Assembly (NCBI RefSeq): GCF_002119725.1
Contig: NZ_CP021109.1
Coordinates: forward strand, 4,523,367 to 4,587,366
Length of the DNA: 64,000 nucleotides
Reading direction: 5' to 3'
DNA from: Bordetella genomosp. 9
GTDB taxonomy: Bacteria > Pseudomonadota > Gammaproteobacteria > Burkholderiales > Burkholderiaceae_B
Of the stretch, positions 26,435-35,287 are shown piece after piece (the first letter of the stretch is position 1; every line of letters begins with the position of its first letter). The translations under genes and the position numbers were made by a program. The notes under the pieces are model-generated. The model was not told the origin of the DNA and did no database searches. It was given only the letters and a program-made list of their open reading frames with translations.

Positions 26435-27120
26435 GGATTTCCTTGACTACGCGCGCCGTGGCGGCGCATCCAGATCAGGCATCGCTGTGCGTCGAGTTCC
26501 GGGACCTGAATCGTTTGTACGGCGTCGACTTGCCATTCGCCCACGGCATGCAGGCGCTGGATCTCGTCGTCCGGCACTTTGCCTTTCAGGGCCAGCAGCG
26601 TACCACCGGCCGCGACGTGCTGTCCCGCCAGACGCGCGAAGTCATCGAGCGCGGCAAACGCGCGAGACGTTACGACGTGGCAGTTGCCAGGATCCAGGTC
26701 CTCGACGCGACCATGGACGGCGCGCAGGTTTGGCAGCGACAGCGCGCCCGAAACCTGCCGCACGAACGCGGTCTTCTTCTCCACCGCGTCAATACAGGTG
26801 ATGTGCCAATCGGGACGCATGACGGCCAGGATGACACCTGGCAAACCCGCCCCGGCGCCGACGTCGTACAGCCGGCCGGCGGCTGGCATGGCCGAGGAGA
26901 TGGGCGGGACAACCGCCAGGCTATCGAAAATGTGGTGGACCAGCATCTGCTGCGGGTCGCGGATTGCCGTCAGATTGTACGTGCGGTTCCAGCGCTGGAG
27001 CAGCTGCAGGTAGCCCAGCAGTTGCTCCAACTGTTCGTCGGACGGAACAAGACCAAGCGCCGCGCAGGCGTCTTTCAGCCGCTCACCGGCGTCCTGCGAC
27101 ATGACTTCCCGCGGGCTCAT
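26431..27120 (-). CDS. rsmG: 16S rRNA (guanine-N7) methyltransferase RsmG
   Basis: 229 residues. The SAM-binding motif I is YDVGAGAGLPGVILA, preceded by YNLTAIRDPQQMLVHHIFDSLAVV, typical of RsmG (GidB). It methylates G527 of 16S rRNA; loss gives low-level streptomycin resistance in other species. The ATG overlaps the mnmG stop by 4 nt (ATGA). Confidence 0.96.
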   Translation of the reverse strand: MSPREVMSQDAGERLKDACAALGLVPSDEQLEQLLGYLQLLQRWNRTYNLTAIRDPQQMLVHHIFDSLAVVPPISSAMPAAGRLYDVGAGAGLPGVILAVMRPDWHITCIDAVEKKTAFVRQVSGALSLPNLRAVHGRVEDLDPGNCHVVTSRAFAALDDFARLAGQHVAAGGTLLALKGKVPDDEIQRLHAVGEWQVDAVQTIQVPELDAQRCLIWMRRHGARSQGNP

Positions 27121-29033
27121 GCGGCGCGTTTGCGCGAGCCGTACTGCAGGCGCTTCAGGTGAATAAGCAGGAGCGAAATGGCGGCCGGGGTCACGCCCGA
27201 TATACGCGCAGCCTGCCCGATCGTTTCGGGCCGATGGGTTTTGAGCTTCTGCCGCACTTCGAACGACAAACTCAGCACCGTGTCGTAGTCCAGATCCGCG
27301 GGGATGCGTTGGGATTCATGCGCCATGTGCTTTTGGACTTCGTCCTGCTGCCGGGCGATGTATCCCGCGTACTTCACCTGGATCTCGACCTGCTGGGCAG
27401 CGTCGCGATCCGCGACGCCTGGACCCGCGACCGGCGTCCCGTCTGGCAAAGCGGCCTGCATCAAAGCGTCATAAGTGACATTCGGACGCTTGAGCAGATC
27501 TGCTAGTGAGTACTCACGTTCGATCGCTTGCCCGAGCAAGGTTTGTGCGGTTTCTTGCGGGAGGTTGCGCGGCGTGACCCACGTCGACCGCAAGCGCTGC
27601 ACCTCCTTTTCGACGGTTTCGCGCTTACGCTCGAAAGCCTCCCAGCGGGCGTCGTCGACCAGGCCGAGACGCCGACCCGTCTCCGTCAGGCGCATGTCTG
27701 CATTGTCCTCGCGCAGGCTGAGGCGATACTCCGCTCTCGACGTGAACATCCTGTACGGTTCGGTGACGCCTCGCGTGATGAGATCGTCGACCAGAACGCC
27801 CAGATAGGCTTCGTCGCGCCGCGGCGTCCAAGGCTCGCGCTCCAACGCAGCCAACGCGGCGTTCGCGCCGGCGAGCAAGCCCTGTGCTGCGGCTTCTTCG
27901 TATCCAGTCGTACCGTTGATCTGGCCGGCGAAATACAGTCCGGATATTGCGCGCGTCTCCAATGTCGACCGTAATCCACGCGGGTCGAAGTAGTCGTACT
28001 CAATCGCGTATCCGGGACGCAGGATGTGCGCGTTCTCCAGTCCCGGCAGGGAATGGATGAGCTCCAGTTGCACGTCGAACGGCAAGCTCGTGGAAACGCC
28101 GTTGGGGTAAACCTCGTGCGTATCGAGCCCTTCAGGCTCGAGGAAAACCTGGTGTGAGGCCTTGTCCGCGAAGCGGTGAATCTTGTCCTCAATGGAGGGA
28201 CAATACCGGGGTCCGACACCTTCGATCACGCCGGTGTACATCGGGGAGCGGTCGAGTCCGCCGCGGATGATCTCGTGCGTGCGAGCGTTGGTATGCGTGA
28301 TCCAGCAGGGCAGCTGCCGGGGATGCATCGATGGCTTGCCCAGAAAAGAAAACACCGGCATGGGGTCCAGGTCGCCCGGCTGTTCCTCCAATACGCTGTA
28401 ATCGATGGTCCGTCCGTCGATGCGCGGGGGCGTGCCCGTCTTCAGCCGTCCTTGCGGCAATTGCAGTTCACGGAGCCGCTGTCCGAGCGATGTCGCCGGG
28501 GGGTCGCCGGCGCGGCCAGCAGAGTAGTTCTGCAGGCCGACGTGGATCAGGCCGTTCAGGAAGGTACCGGCAGTCAGCACGACCTTGCGCGCACGAAACT
28601 TCAGTCCGATCTGGGTGATAGCGCCGACCACCCGATCCCCTTCCACCATCAGGTCATCGACCGCCTGCTGAAACAGCCAGAGGTTGGGCTGGTTCTCCAG
28701 TCGGGAGCGGATAGCCTTCCGATAGAGGACGCGGTCCGCCTGCGCCCGTGTGGCGCGCACTGCGGGCCCCTTGGAGCCGTTGAGGATGCGGAATTGAATT
28801 CCCGCCTCATCGGTGGCCAAGGCCATCGCGCCGCCCAGCGCATCGATTTCCTTGACCAGATGGCCTTTGCCGATCCCCCCAATGGACGGATTGCACGACA
28901 TCTGTCCGAGGGTTTCGATGTTGTGGGTAAGAAGAAGGGTTTTCGCGCCAATGCGGGCTGACGCCAGGGCCGCTTCAGTGCCGGCGTGGCCACCGCCCAC
29001 CACAATGACGTCGAACTCGCGGGGATAATCCAT
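27117..29033 (-). CDS. mnmG: tRNA uridine-5-carboxymethylaminomethyl modification enzyme MnmG
   Basis: 638 residues. FAD-binding motif VVGGGHAGTEAALASAR at the N-terminus, then GQMSCNPSIGGIGKGHLVKEIDALGG, KTGTPPRI and the C-terminal YAGYIARQQDEVQK with SFEVRQKLKTHRPETIGQAARISGVTPAAISLLLIHLK. With MnmE it modifies the wobble uridine of several tRNAs. It heads the operon mnmG-rsmG-parA-GNAT-parB-asparaginase. As in many bacteria it flanks the replication origin. Confidence 0.99.
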   Translation of the reverse strand: MDYPREFDVIVVGGGHAGTEAALASARIGAKTLLLTHNIETLGQMSCNPSIGGIGKGHLVKEIDALGGAMALATDEAGIQFRILNGSKGPAVRATRAQADRVLYRKAIRSRLENQPNLWLFQQAVDDLMVEGDRVVGAITQIGLKFRARKVVLTAGTFLNGLIHVGLQNYSAGRAGDPPATSLGQRLRELQLPQGRLKTGTPPRIDGRTIDYSVLEEQPGDLDPMPVFSFLGKPSMHPRQLPCWITHTNARTHEIIRGGLDRSPMYTGVIEGVGPRYCPSIEDKIHRFADKASHQVFLEPEGLDTHEVYPNGVSTSLPFDVQLELIHSLPGLENAHILRPGYAIEYDYFDPRGLRSTLETRAISGLYFAGQINGTTGYEEAAAQGLLAGANAALAALEREPWTPRRDEAYLGVLVDDLITRGVTEPYRMFTSRAEYRLSLREDNADMRLTETGRRLGLVDDARWEAFERKRETVEKEVQRLRSTWVTPRNLPQETAQTLLGQAIEREYSLADLLKRPNVTYDALMQAALPDGTPVAGPGVADRDAAQQVEIQVKYAGYIARQQDEVQKHMAHESQRIPADLDYDTVLSLSFEVRQKLKTHRPETIGQAARISGVTPAAISLLLIHLKRLQYGSRKRAA

Positions 29034-29069
29034 GGGGGTATATGCGGGGAGAAAGAGCTGCGAGCCGTG

Positions 29070-29075
29070 ATTATA
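29070..29075 (-). promoter_or_regulatory. -10 element of the mnmG-par operon
   Basis: Perfect TATAAT on the minus strand, 36 nt before the mnmG start. No TTGACA-like -35 is found at 16-18 bp; that place (about 29093-29098) runs into the first parS site. Confidence 0.6.
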
Positions 29076-29095
29076 GAGGCTCGGCGTTTGGCGGG

Positions 29096-29111
29096 TGTTT
29101 CACGTGAAACA
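29096..29111. other. parS site 1
   Basis: TGTTTCACGTGAAACA, a perfect 16-bp palindrome of the parS family, 62 bp upstream of mnmG and overlapping the expected -35 position of its promoter. Confidence 0.95.
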
Positions 29112-29478
29112 GGGTAGCGGATCGGTTTCCGTTTAATCCCTCCGATGGGAAAGGCGCCGTAATGCTGGCCTATCCTGAACGCCGGGTGGACCCCCTGCTT
29201 CTCATGATGACGAGCGCGGGCCCTCACGGGCGGCGCCTCCATTGGCGCCTCTAACGCAAAGCTCTACGCTGCGTGCCGGGCTCTACCCAATAGGTTGCCA
29301 ACCTCCTCCTGGTCTCCGCTTCGAGCGAACGTCACAGTGCGCAAGCCGTAATGGGGACGTCGTCCGGGAGCAAACCGACACCAGCCCTACCTACTGCGAC
29401 CGCCGTTCACGCCTCGCCGCCGCTATCTGGGGCAGCCTTCGAAACGCATGCGTCCGAAGCGGCTCCTGGGGTTGGTAG

Positions 29479-29494
29479 CGTTCCACGTGGAACA
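29479..29494. other. parS site 2 (one mismatch)
   Basis: CGTTCCACGTGGAACA; differs from TGTTCCACGTGGAACA only at the first base. Confidence 0.85.
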
Positions 29495-29532
29495 TCGTCT
29501 CGCGACAGGTGCGTCGACGCACCCACGGCAAA

Positions 29533-29548
29533 TGTTCCACGTGAAACA
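29533..29548. other. parS site 3
   Basis: TGTTCCACGTGAAACA, identical to the classical B. subtilis parS consensus; 54 bp from site 2. Confidence 0.95.
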
Positions 29549-30560
29549 GCAGTTGTGGTGCACAGCCACACTTGGGAAAACTCCACGCACCAGCAGTCTA
29601 AGTTTCACCATGCCTCAAGAACCCACTCCGAAGGCCTGCAACCATATCCGATCATGCTTCTGAGACAAACCCACCGCGACACCTAGGGACGGCACCCTAT
29701 CATTTCCTCCATGTCATGCATCTGCAACGAGTCAGTAGCAACGCATAAACCGATGAAAGCCCTGTCCATCCGCGTGACAACAGACAATCAAGCCGGCGCG
29801 CGACGGAGCGTAGGCGTGCCGGAATAAGATGCAGCGCCTCCGACACCAGCTCTCCCAGGTATCTAGTGGCGGTCTATCCGCGTGCATATAGACTGAGCGC
29901 TAGCGCTGCGCAAGGTATGCGACTAGGGGCAGTATGGTTACCCACCAAGCCATCGCTTGCCTGCTGCGTTATCGAGATCGCCATCGCGCTCAGCCCACCG
30001 AACCTCGTTCGATTGCCCGGATCGTTATCTCACCAGGGCTGCGCTGTAAGGCGCAAGCCACACAAGGCAGCGCGACCATCCCCTCAGGTAGAGCGAACCC
30101 GGCACCGCCCTACTTGCTTGAGATGCTTTGGTATCCCGCGCCTGTATAGCGGGGTGGTGCCGATGTACGGTCAAACAAGCGTGGTAAGTTCGCGGCAATG
30201 CGTTTACCTGGGCCGGCGAAACCTTCGCCGCCCATAATCCCCGGCTGAACCAGAGGCTGCAGGCCCCGGACACATTGTTCGATCAGGCACCCCATGCCCG
30301 TTTCGAGAATGACTGATACCGCCACGCTGGCGCCGGCATGCTCCTGCCCCAAAGCAGTAGCCCTTTCGGGCGCCCACGGGAACGCGTCGGTAGTTTCTAG
30401 CGCAGCCGGCGGTCACTCCTTAAAGCTTCGGCGAGCTCCAGCCGCGGGGGAGGCGGTGGTACCTATGATCACCGGTCGCGCCCATTGAAGCCCAAGTCGG
30501 GGTGTCGGACGTTATGATGTGTGTGCCCTTATCCCTATCCGAGGTCCGGCGCTCACGCGA

Positions 30561-30576
30561 TGTTCCACGTGGAACA
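30561..30576. other. parS site 4
   Basis: TGTTCCACGTGGAACA, a perfect palindrome. Confidence 0.93.
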
Positions 30577-30622
30577 TAAAACCGCTGTGGCAAGACGCCA
30601 CATCGCTCCGGCAAACGCCGGA

Positions 30623-30638
30623 TGTTCCACGTGAAACA
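30623..30638. other. parS site 5
   Basis: TGTTCCACGTGAAACA, consensus form, 62 bp from site 4. Confidence 0.95.
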
Positions 30639-31565
30639 CAACGGGCGCGCGGCGGTCATGCCCGTTGGGGGGTCCTCGAGCCGACCGCGGTGGACGCGCC
30701 TACTTCACATCTGCGATGTGACGCGGCCCCGCCCTTCCTGGCGTACATGCACCACGAACACTGTCTTTCCTTAAGTGGTACCGCCATCCTGTGATCTGTA
30801 GCGGGAACCGCCAAACCGCTAGGGGACAGTGCAAGTTTGGGGGCGATCCATCGGATGGCTCTTACCGACCACGGGGTCTCCTGAGTAGGAGCAGTTCTAC
30901 CGGTAGTTGCGATGCGCCACGATGAATGGTCCCTGCTGCCCGCTACCCGACCGCCGATGCGGGAATCCGCCGCAGCGCAGTCCGCGTTGTTGATCGGAGA
31001 AGTCCCTTCCCGGGCGCGGCAGCGGCAGAGGCGCCGCCTCTTGTCGCCCACGTTGAGTAGCGCGAGATCGGCCAACATAGCAGCATGTGCAACTCCTCTG
31101 CCTTCGGGCCGTACCGCTTACGGCGCCCAGCGCGTCGCACTCAGCTCTTGATTCCACGGGACGGAATCAGGCGGGTTGAATGGACCACGGTCCGCAGCCA
31201 GAGCAGATCTGCCGTATGCCAAATCCTTTCCTGTTCACTGACCAACACGGCGACAAAGATATGCGGAGATGCCGCTACCTGAGCGACAGGAGGGGACGTT
31301 ATAGGCGAATCCGCCCGCTCGCCGCCCGGAGATCGAAGGCGCCGCGGAAATAATCCGGACAGTCCATGGGGCAGTGGCAATATTGTCTCGACGTACAACT
31401 GCCCAGCACCCGCCCCGCATACGGTCCAGACGGTGTGCATCCACTTTGCCGTATCGGCGTCGCGACTTCTGAAGTTCGCCGCTAACCTCGCTTGGTATCG
31501 ACGCCAGCGTGAATGCACGTCTCGTCCATCAGCCAAACGGTGTGGAGAATCAACCATGTGACCCA

Positions 31566-31581
31566 CGTTTCACGTGGAACA
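31566..31581. other. parS site 6 (one mismatch)
   Basis: CGTTTCACGTGGAACA; read on the minus strand it is TGTTCCACGTGAAACG, one base from consensus at the end position. Confidence 0.85.
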
Positions 31582-31794
31582 GTCGCTCCTCTGCTGATCC
31601 GTACGGTCTACGGCATACGCTCGAACATGGCGGGCCTGGCCGGCTTGCAGGTTGGTTGCGGCTAGCGCTTCGCATACAGCGCCAAGCGCCAATGCGTATT
31701 GAGAACCCGCTACCCAGGGGGGCGGAAGTCGACCGCGTGAGCCGCCGCACGGGCCGCGTACCGCCACGGGAACGAATGCGGCGCCAGACGCGCG

Positions 31795-32175
31795 CGCATA
31801 TATCCACAGAAGTACCCACAGCGAACCAAGCGGCCTCCAGCGCGCAGGCGCGATGGGGATATTTCTGTGAACAACCGGGAGGCCGGCTTGAGGGCTGGCA
31901 CGAGACAGCAGGGACACGATCCTCGCCGAATGGAGAAATCTACAAAAACCCCGTGGTTTGAGCGGTCTCACTTACACGCTCTATATAAAAACTACCAAAA
32001 ACCAGGCCCGGGACGCTGTGGCAGAAGGAGTGGCCCCCTAGCGACGTGTCTGCGGAACCTGTGTATAACTTAGGGCCACATTCTGGTCCTAGACATGCGG
32101 TTCGAAGGTGAAACCCCGAAACGGAGGAGCGACGCCATGGACAATCCAGTACTTGTCCACAGGTTTATCCACCTT
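31795..32175. other. oriC: Candidate replication origin (oriC)
   Basis: A cluster of DnaA-box-like 9-mers surrounds an AT-rich stretch (about 31936-32007, including CTCTATATAAAAACT at 31979). Boxes: 31800-31808 ATATCCACA (8/9 to TTATNCACA), 31866-31874 minus TTGTTCACA (8/9), 32060-32068 minus TTATACACA (9/9), 32153-32161 TTGTCCACA (8/9), 32165-32173 TTATCCACC (8/9); a weaker GTACCCACA lies at 31812. It is next to the parS array on the mnmG side, where bacterial origins are often found. The downstream edge touches the cold-shock gene terminator. The 34.2-35.2 kb modules are rival candidates. Confidence 0.6.
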
Positions 32176-32217
32176 GAAAAACACAACGCCCCAGGCGCCA
32201 TAGGGGCAACTGGGGCG
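32175..32217 (-). terminator. Terminator of the cold-shock gene
   Basis: On the minus strand an 8-bp stem (CGCCCCAG/CTGGGGCG, 32210-32217 and 32187-32194) is followed by TTGTGTTTTT. It lies 66 nt past the stop and just before the DnaA boxes of the oriC candidate, shielding them from transcription. Confidence 0.75.
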
Positions 32218-32282
32218 ACAAGGCTGGCGAACGCCAGCGCCGCTATGCGGCTCGGGTACGTGTGGTTGTGTTGTCTAACGGC

Positions 32283-32489
32283 TTACAGCGGACGAATGTC
32301 GGCAGCCTGCGGACCCTTGGGGCCGTCCTTGACTTCGAACTCGACGTCCTGGCCTTCGTTCAGGCTGCGGTAGCCGCGGCCCTGAATCGCCGAGAAATGT
32401 GCGAAGACGTCCACGCCGCCGGCGTCAGGGGTGATGAACCCATAACCCTTGTCAGCGTTGAACCACTTCACTTTGCCCTTCTGAACCAT
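32283..32489 (-). CDS. Cold-shock protein, CspA family
   Basis: 68 residues, a single OB-fold cold-shock domain: RNP1 KGYGFITP and RNP2 VDVFAHFSAI, beginning KGKVKWFNADKG. Such proteins bind single-stranded nucleic acid and melt mRNA structure; whether this copy is cold-induced cannot be told. It points toward the oriC candidate. The upstream 391-bp gap may hold a long leader, usual for csp genes. Confidence 0.95.
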   Translation of the reverse strand: MVQKGKVKWFNADKGYGFITPDAGGVDVFAHFSAIQGRGYRSLNEGQDVEFEVKDGPKGPQAADIRPL

Positions 32490-32880
32490 TTGTATAGCGT
32501 CCTATAAAAACACAATGCTGTGCGCGGATGTGATTCAAGGACGCTGACGCGATCCGGGTGGCGGCCAGATCCAGCCAGAAACAGCACCTGCGCCGGGCAG
32601 GAGGCCGAAGCGAAACGAGACAGACACTCGACTTGAATACAACAGCGAACTGAGCATACTCAGCCGTGATGACGCCAACAAATAGTTGTTTACCCCTATG
32701 TGGTTTTTTTTTAACTTGTCTCACAAGTTAGACGGGCCTTCATAGAGGCGTCATGTCGTTTCCCGGCATAAAGATATGCCGCACCGCCGGCAAAAGCCGC
32801 CCTCACATCTCGCGCCGGAGCTTGACGGTGGGATACTTCTGACCTTCGTTTCCGCAACGCGAGCACGCAACCCCTACACC
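32490..32880. promoter_or_regulatory. Divergent regulatory region, cold-shock gene / aminotransferase gene
   Basis: 391 bp without a gene. It carries an unusually AT-rich centre (about 32640-32730, with eight or more consecutive T) and the palindrome at 32713-32729. On the minus strand TATAGG lies about 25 nt upstream of the cold-shock start. No confident promoter pair was found. Confidence 0.45.
32713..32729. promoter_or_regulatory. 17-bp palindrome, possible operator
   Basis: AACTTGT-CTC-ACAAGTT: perfect 7-bp arms with a 3-bp spacer, directly beside a run of T. The A/T run is on the wrong side for a terminator of either neighbour. Arms of this kind (TTGTnnnACAA) are typical operators of GntR-family repressors; the regulator is unknown. 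Confidence 0.5.
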
Positions 32881-34047
32881 ATGATCCGCTCCAAATTGCC
32901 CGACGTAGGCACCACCATATTCACCGTCATGAGCCGGCTGGCCATCGAGCACCAGGCCATCAACCTGGGCCAGGGCTTTCCCGACTTCGATCCCTCGCCG
33001 GCGCTTGTGGACCTGGTCTCCAAAGCCATGGCGGCCGGACACAATCAATACCCGTACATGCCCGGCGTCGCGCCATTGCGTCAAGCGATTGCGGACAAGA
33101 CTTTGCGCCTGTACGGCCACGCCTACGATCCCGAAACCGAGATCACGGTGACGAGCGGCGCCACCGAAGCGCTGATGGCCACCATCCTGGCGGCCGTCGA
33201 CTCAGGAGACGAAGTGGTCGTGATCGAGCCCTGCTACGACTCCTATCTTCCGGCGATACGTCTGGCCGGCGGAACCGCCGTACCGGTCCCGCTCCGGCCG
33301 CCGACATCCGACGATCCGTATTACCGGATCGATTGGCAGCGGGTTCGAGACGCGATTACGCCCAAAACCCGCCTGCTCATGCTGAACTTTCCGCACAATC
33401 CCACCGGCGCGGTGTTGAACGACAGCGACCTGGACGCCCTGGAAACGATTGTGCGCGACACCGGCGTGCTGCTGGTGTCGGACGAGGTGTACGAACACAT
33501 CGTCTTCGATGGACAGGCACACGCGAGCGTGTCGCGCCGGCCGCTTCTCGCGGAACACGCTTTCGTTATTTCCTCGTTCGGGAAGACCTATCACACAACC
33601 GGGTGGAAAATCGGCTATTGCTGCGCCCCGCGTCACTTGACCGCGGAGCTGCGCAAAGTCCACCAATTCATGGTGTTCACCGTGCCGTCCCCCATGCAAC
33701 ACGCTTTTGCGGCGTACATGCAGGACCCGGCTCCCTACCTGGAATTGCCCGCGTTCTACCAGGCCAAGCGGGATCGGCTGCATCGAGGCCTGTCGGCCAC
33801 GCGTTTCCGTCCGTTGCCCAGCCCTGGGACGTTCTTCATGATGGCCGACTACAGCGCCATTTCGCATCTGCCGGAAGCCGAGTTCGCCCGGTGGCTGACA
33901 ATCGAACACAAGGTGACGGTAATTCCGATCTCGGCCTTCTACCGGCGCCCCGAAGCACCGGAATCGAACCACAAGCTGATCCGGTTTTGCTTCGCGAAGA
34001 AGGACCAGACGCTGGATCAGGCCCTGGAGCGTTTGGCGGGGGTCTAG
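32881..34047 (+). CDS. PLP-dependent aminotransferase, methionine/kynurenine type
   Basis: 388 residues from the ATG at 32881. A class I/II aminotransferase of the YbdL/KAT group: AINLGQGFPDFDPSP, NQYPYMPGVAPLRQAIADK, the PLP-contacting NFPHNPTG and SDEVYEH, and the lysine in SSFGKTYHTTGWKIGY that forms the internal aldimine (about residue 238). YbdL prefers methionine and aromatic amino acids with keto acid acceptors, so methionine salvage is the likely role, by analogy only. It is divergent from the cold-shock gene, stands alone and has its own terminator. Confidence 0.9.
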   Translation: MIRSKLPDVGTTIFTVMSRLAIEHQAINLGQGFPDFDPSPALVDLVSKAMAAGHNQYPYMPGVAPLRQAIADKTLRLYGHAYDPETEITVTSGATEALMATILAAVDSGDEVVVIEPCYDSYLPAIRLAGGTAVPVPLRPPTSDDPYYRIDWQRVRDAITPKTRLLMLNFPHNPTGAVLNDSDLDALETIVRDTGVLLVSDEVYEHIVFDGQAHASVSRRPLLAEHAFVISSFGKTYHTTGWKIGYCCAPRHLTAELRKVHQFMVFTVPSPMQHAFAAYMQDPAPYLELPAFYQAKRDRLHRGLSATRFRPLPSPGTFFMMADYSAISHLPEAEFARWLTIEHKVTVIPISAFYRRPEAPESNHKLIRFCFAKKDQTLDQALERLAGV

Positions 34048-34091
34048 CGCCGCGATCTATTGCCCGGGGTACCCACGGGTGCGGGGATGAC

Positions 34092-34121
34092 AAAGGCAGC
34101 CTCTGGCTGCCTTTCTGCTTT
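34092..34121 (+). terminator. Terminator after the aminotransferase gene
   Basis: 10-bp stem AAAGGCAGCC-TCT-GGCTGCCTTT (34092-34114) followed by a T-rich CTGCTTT, about 45 nt past the stop. Confidence 0.85.
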
Positions 34122-34243
34122 GTGGACGCCGTGCGGTTGGCCTTGCCGCTTGCGGGCAAGGTCAAACTGTTTATGCGGCTTTTTCGGGCCGCCTTTTCCG
34201 GAACGGCCCAGCATCCGGGCGGCGAGGCCGATCCGCAGATCGA

Positions 34244-34312
34244 ATGTTTTCACTTTCTTTTCTCTATATATAAAGACTGGTAGTGATGGGTGTCTGTGGA
34301 TAACTGGACAAC
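34244..34312 (+). repeat. Origin-like repeat, copy A
   Basis: 69 bp matching copy B at 34935 with about 85% identity by eye, the last 39 bp at 35 of 39. It contains CTCTATATATAAAGACTGG and, at 34295-34303 on the minus strand, a perfect DnaA box TTATCCACA. Confidence 0.8.
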
Positions 34313-34472
34313 CTCCGATTTGCCTGTCGACTCAACCGGTTACGCCGTTTCCCGCCTGTGCGCTAGCCATGTTTGGAGGGGTACGCCAAATTGGACAACT
34401 TTTCGTGTCGACGCAGATTCCCGGCTTGTTCCCGTCCGATCCACATGCTTTGCACAACCGCCTCCAGAGACG

Positions 34473-34481
34473 TTATTCACA
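34473..34481 (+). other. DnaA box, second of module A
   Basis: TTATTCACA, 9/9 to TTATNCACA, followed by GGCG; 178 nt after the first box of module A. Confidence 0.7.
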
Positions 34482-34934
34482 GGCGGGTCGACGTCGTCCC
34501 CCAAGAAATCTCTTGCAGGCGGCTGCGTTCAGATTCCGCCGGGCAAGTCGACGCGTCCCCGGGGGAACAGGAGCAGACACTGCGGGAGCGCCGTTGCAGC
34601 GACTTTGCGCCGTCGTGACGCCACGAGCGATGAACAGGCGACACCTGGACCTGGGCAGTCCTGGCGATCGCGCCAGAAGCCCATGCGGCCCTCTGCTGAC
34701 ATCGGCACTGTTGCGCGGGCTGAAGATTGTTCGCGTTTGGGACCGCCGTCACATGCGGCGGGAGGGACTCCGGCGAAAGTCGACCGACAACCGGCGTTGC
34801 GCAGATTTCAAATTCCCGAGCATCCGCCCGGCACGGGGGCGATGCGGTTTGGTCCTTTCGCCGCTTTTCCTTTGGGAATCGCCTCCTGATAGCCCCATCG
34901 TACCGGTCGCCCACCCAAGCGCTCGCCGGAACCT

Positions 34935-35003
34935 ATGTTTTCACATCTTCTTTTCTATATAAAAAGACTGGTAATGATGGGAGTCTGTGGAAAACTGGAA
35001 AAC
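34935..35003 (+). repeat. Origin-like repeat, copy B
   Basis: Second copy, 691 bp from copy A. TTCTATATAAAAAGACTGG is followed by a degenerate DnaA box (34986-34994 minus, TTTTCCACA, 8/9). Confidence 0.8.
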
Positions 35004-35167
35004 TGCCAGATTCCCCATGGCAATCAAGGCCTTGGTCGACCTTGGCGCTTGTGCAAGAACTCTGTTCTGCGCCAGGGACAGACTTGAGCAACTTTCCGCG
35101 ATGTGGCACGGAAAGTGGCTTATGCCCACGCCGTCCACACCGTTTCCACATGTCGACCTCGCAGAGC

Positions 35168-35176
35168 TTACCCACA
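35168..35176 (+). other. DnaA box-like, second of module B
   Basis: TTACCCACA, 8/9, followed by GGCG as in module A; 182 nt after the first box of module B. Confidence 0.55.
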
Positions 35177-35287
35177 GGCGTTTTGCCTCGGGAAGCGCCG
35201 AATGTGGTTCCCCGCACGTCAACTGCGACAGATCCCGCCGCCCCGCCCGGCAGGCGGCGGACGCTACCGGAAGCGCGCTTTCATTCG

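Larger units (their letters stand above)
29112..31794. other. Gene-free parS region next to mnmG
   Basis: About 2.7 kb with no open frame that looks coding: the short frames on both strands lack ribosome sites, have irregular composition and match no family I know. It holds parS sites 2-6, lower GC than the flanking genes and a GGCGCC-TCCATT-GGCGCC palindrome near 29232-29249. No tRNA or terminator-like hairpin with a T-tract was seen. Confidence 0.6.
34115..35287. other. Gene-free region with duplicated origin-like modules
   Basis: About 1.2 kb with no believable gene; the long open frames here have no ribosome site, no family match and occur in several frames at once. It carries two diverged copies of a module: an AT-rich TCTATATA...AAAGACTGGTA block, then a DnaA box, then CAACTTT about 100 nt later, then a second DnaA box about 180 nt later. 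Confidence 0.6.

Noticed and set aside
29866..31078. Frames of 120-140 codons within the parS region
   Set aside because: Cys/Arg-rich random-looking products on both strands, no Shine-Dalgarno, no codon-position bias visible.
34092..34121. The GGCAGCC-TCT-GGCTGCC hairpin as part of the origin
   Set aside because: The stem and T-rich tail right after the aminotransferase stop explain it as a simple terminator.
34060..34962. 300-codon plus-strand frame in the duplicated-module region
   Set aside because: Runs through a terminator and the AT-rich repeat, shares the region with equally long frames, and has no ribosome site or domain.
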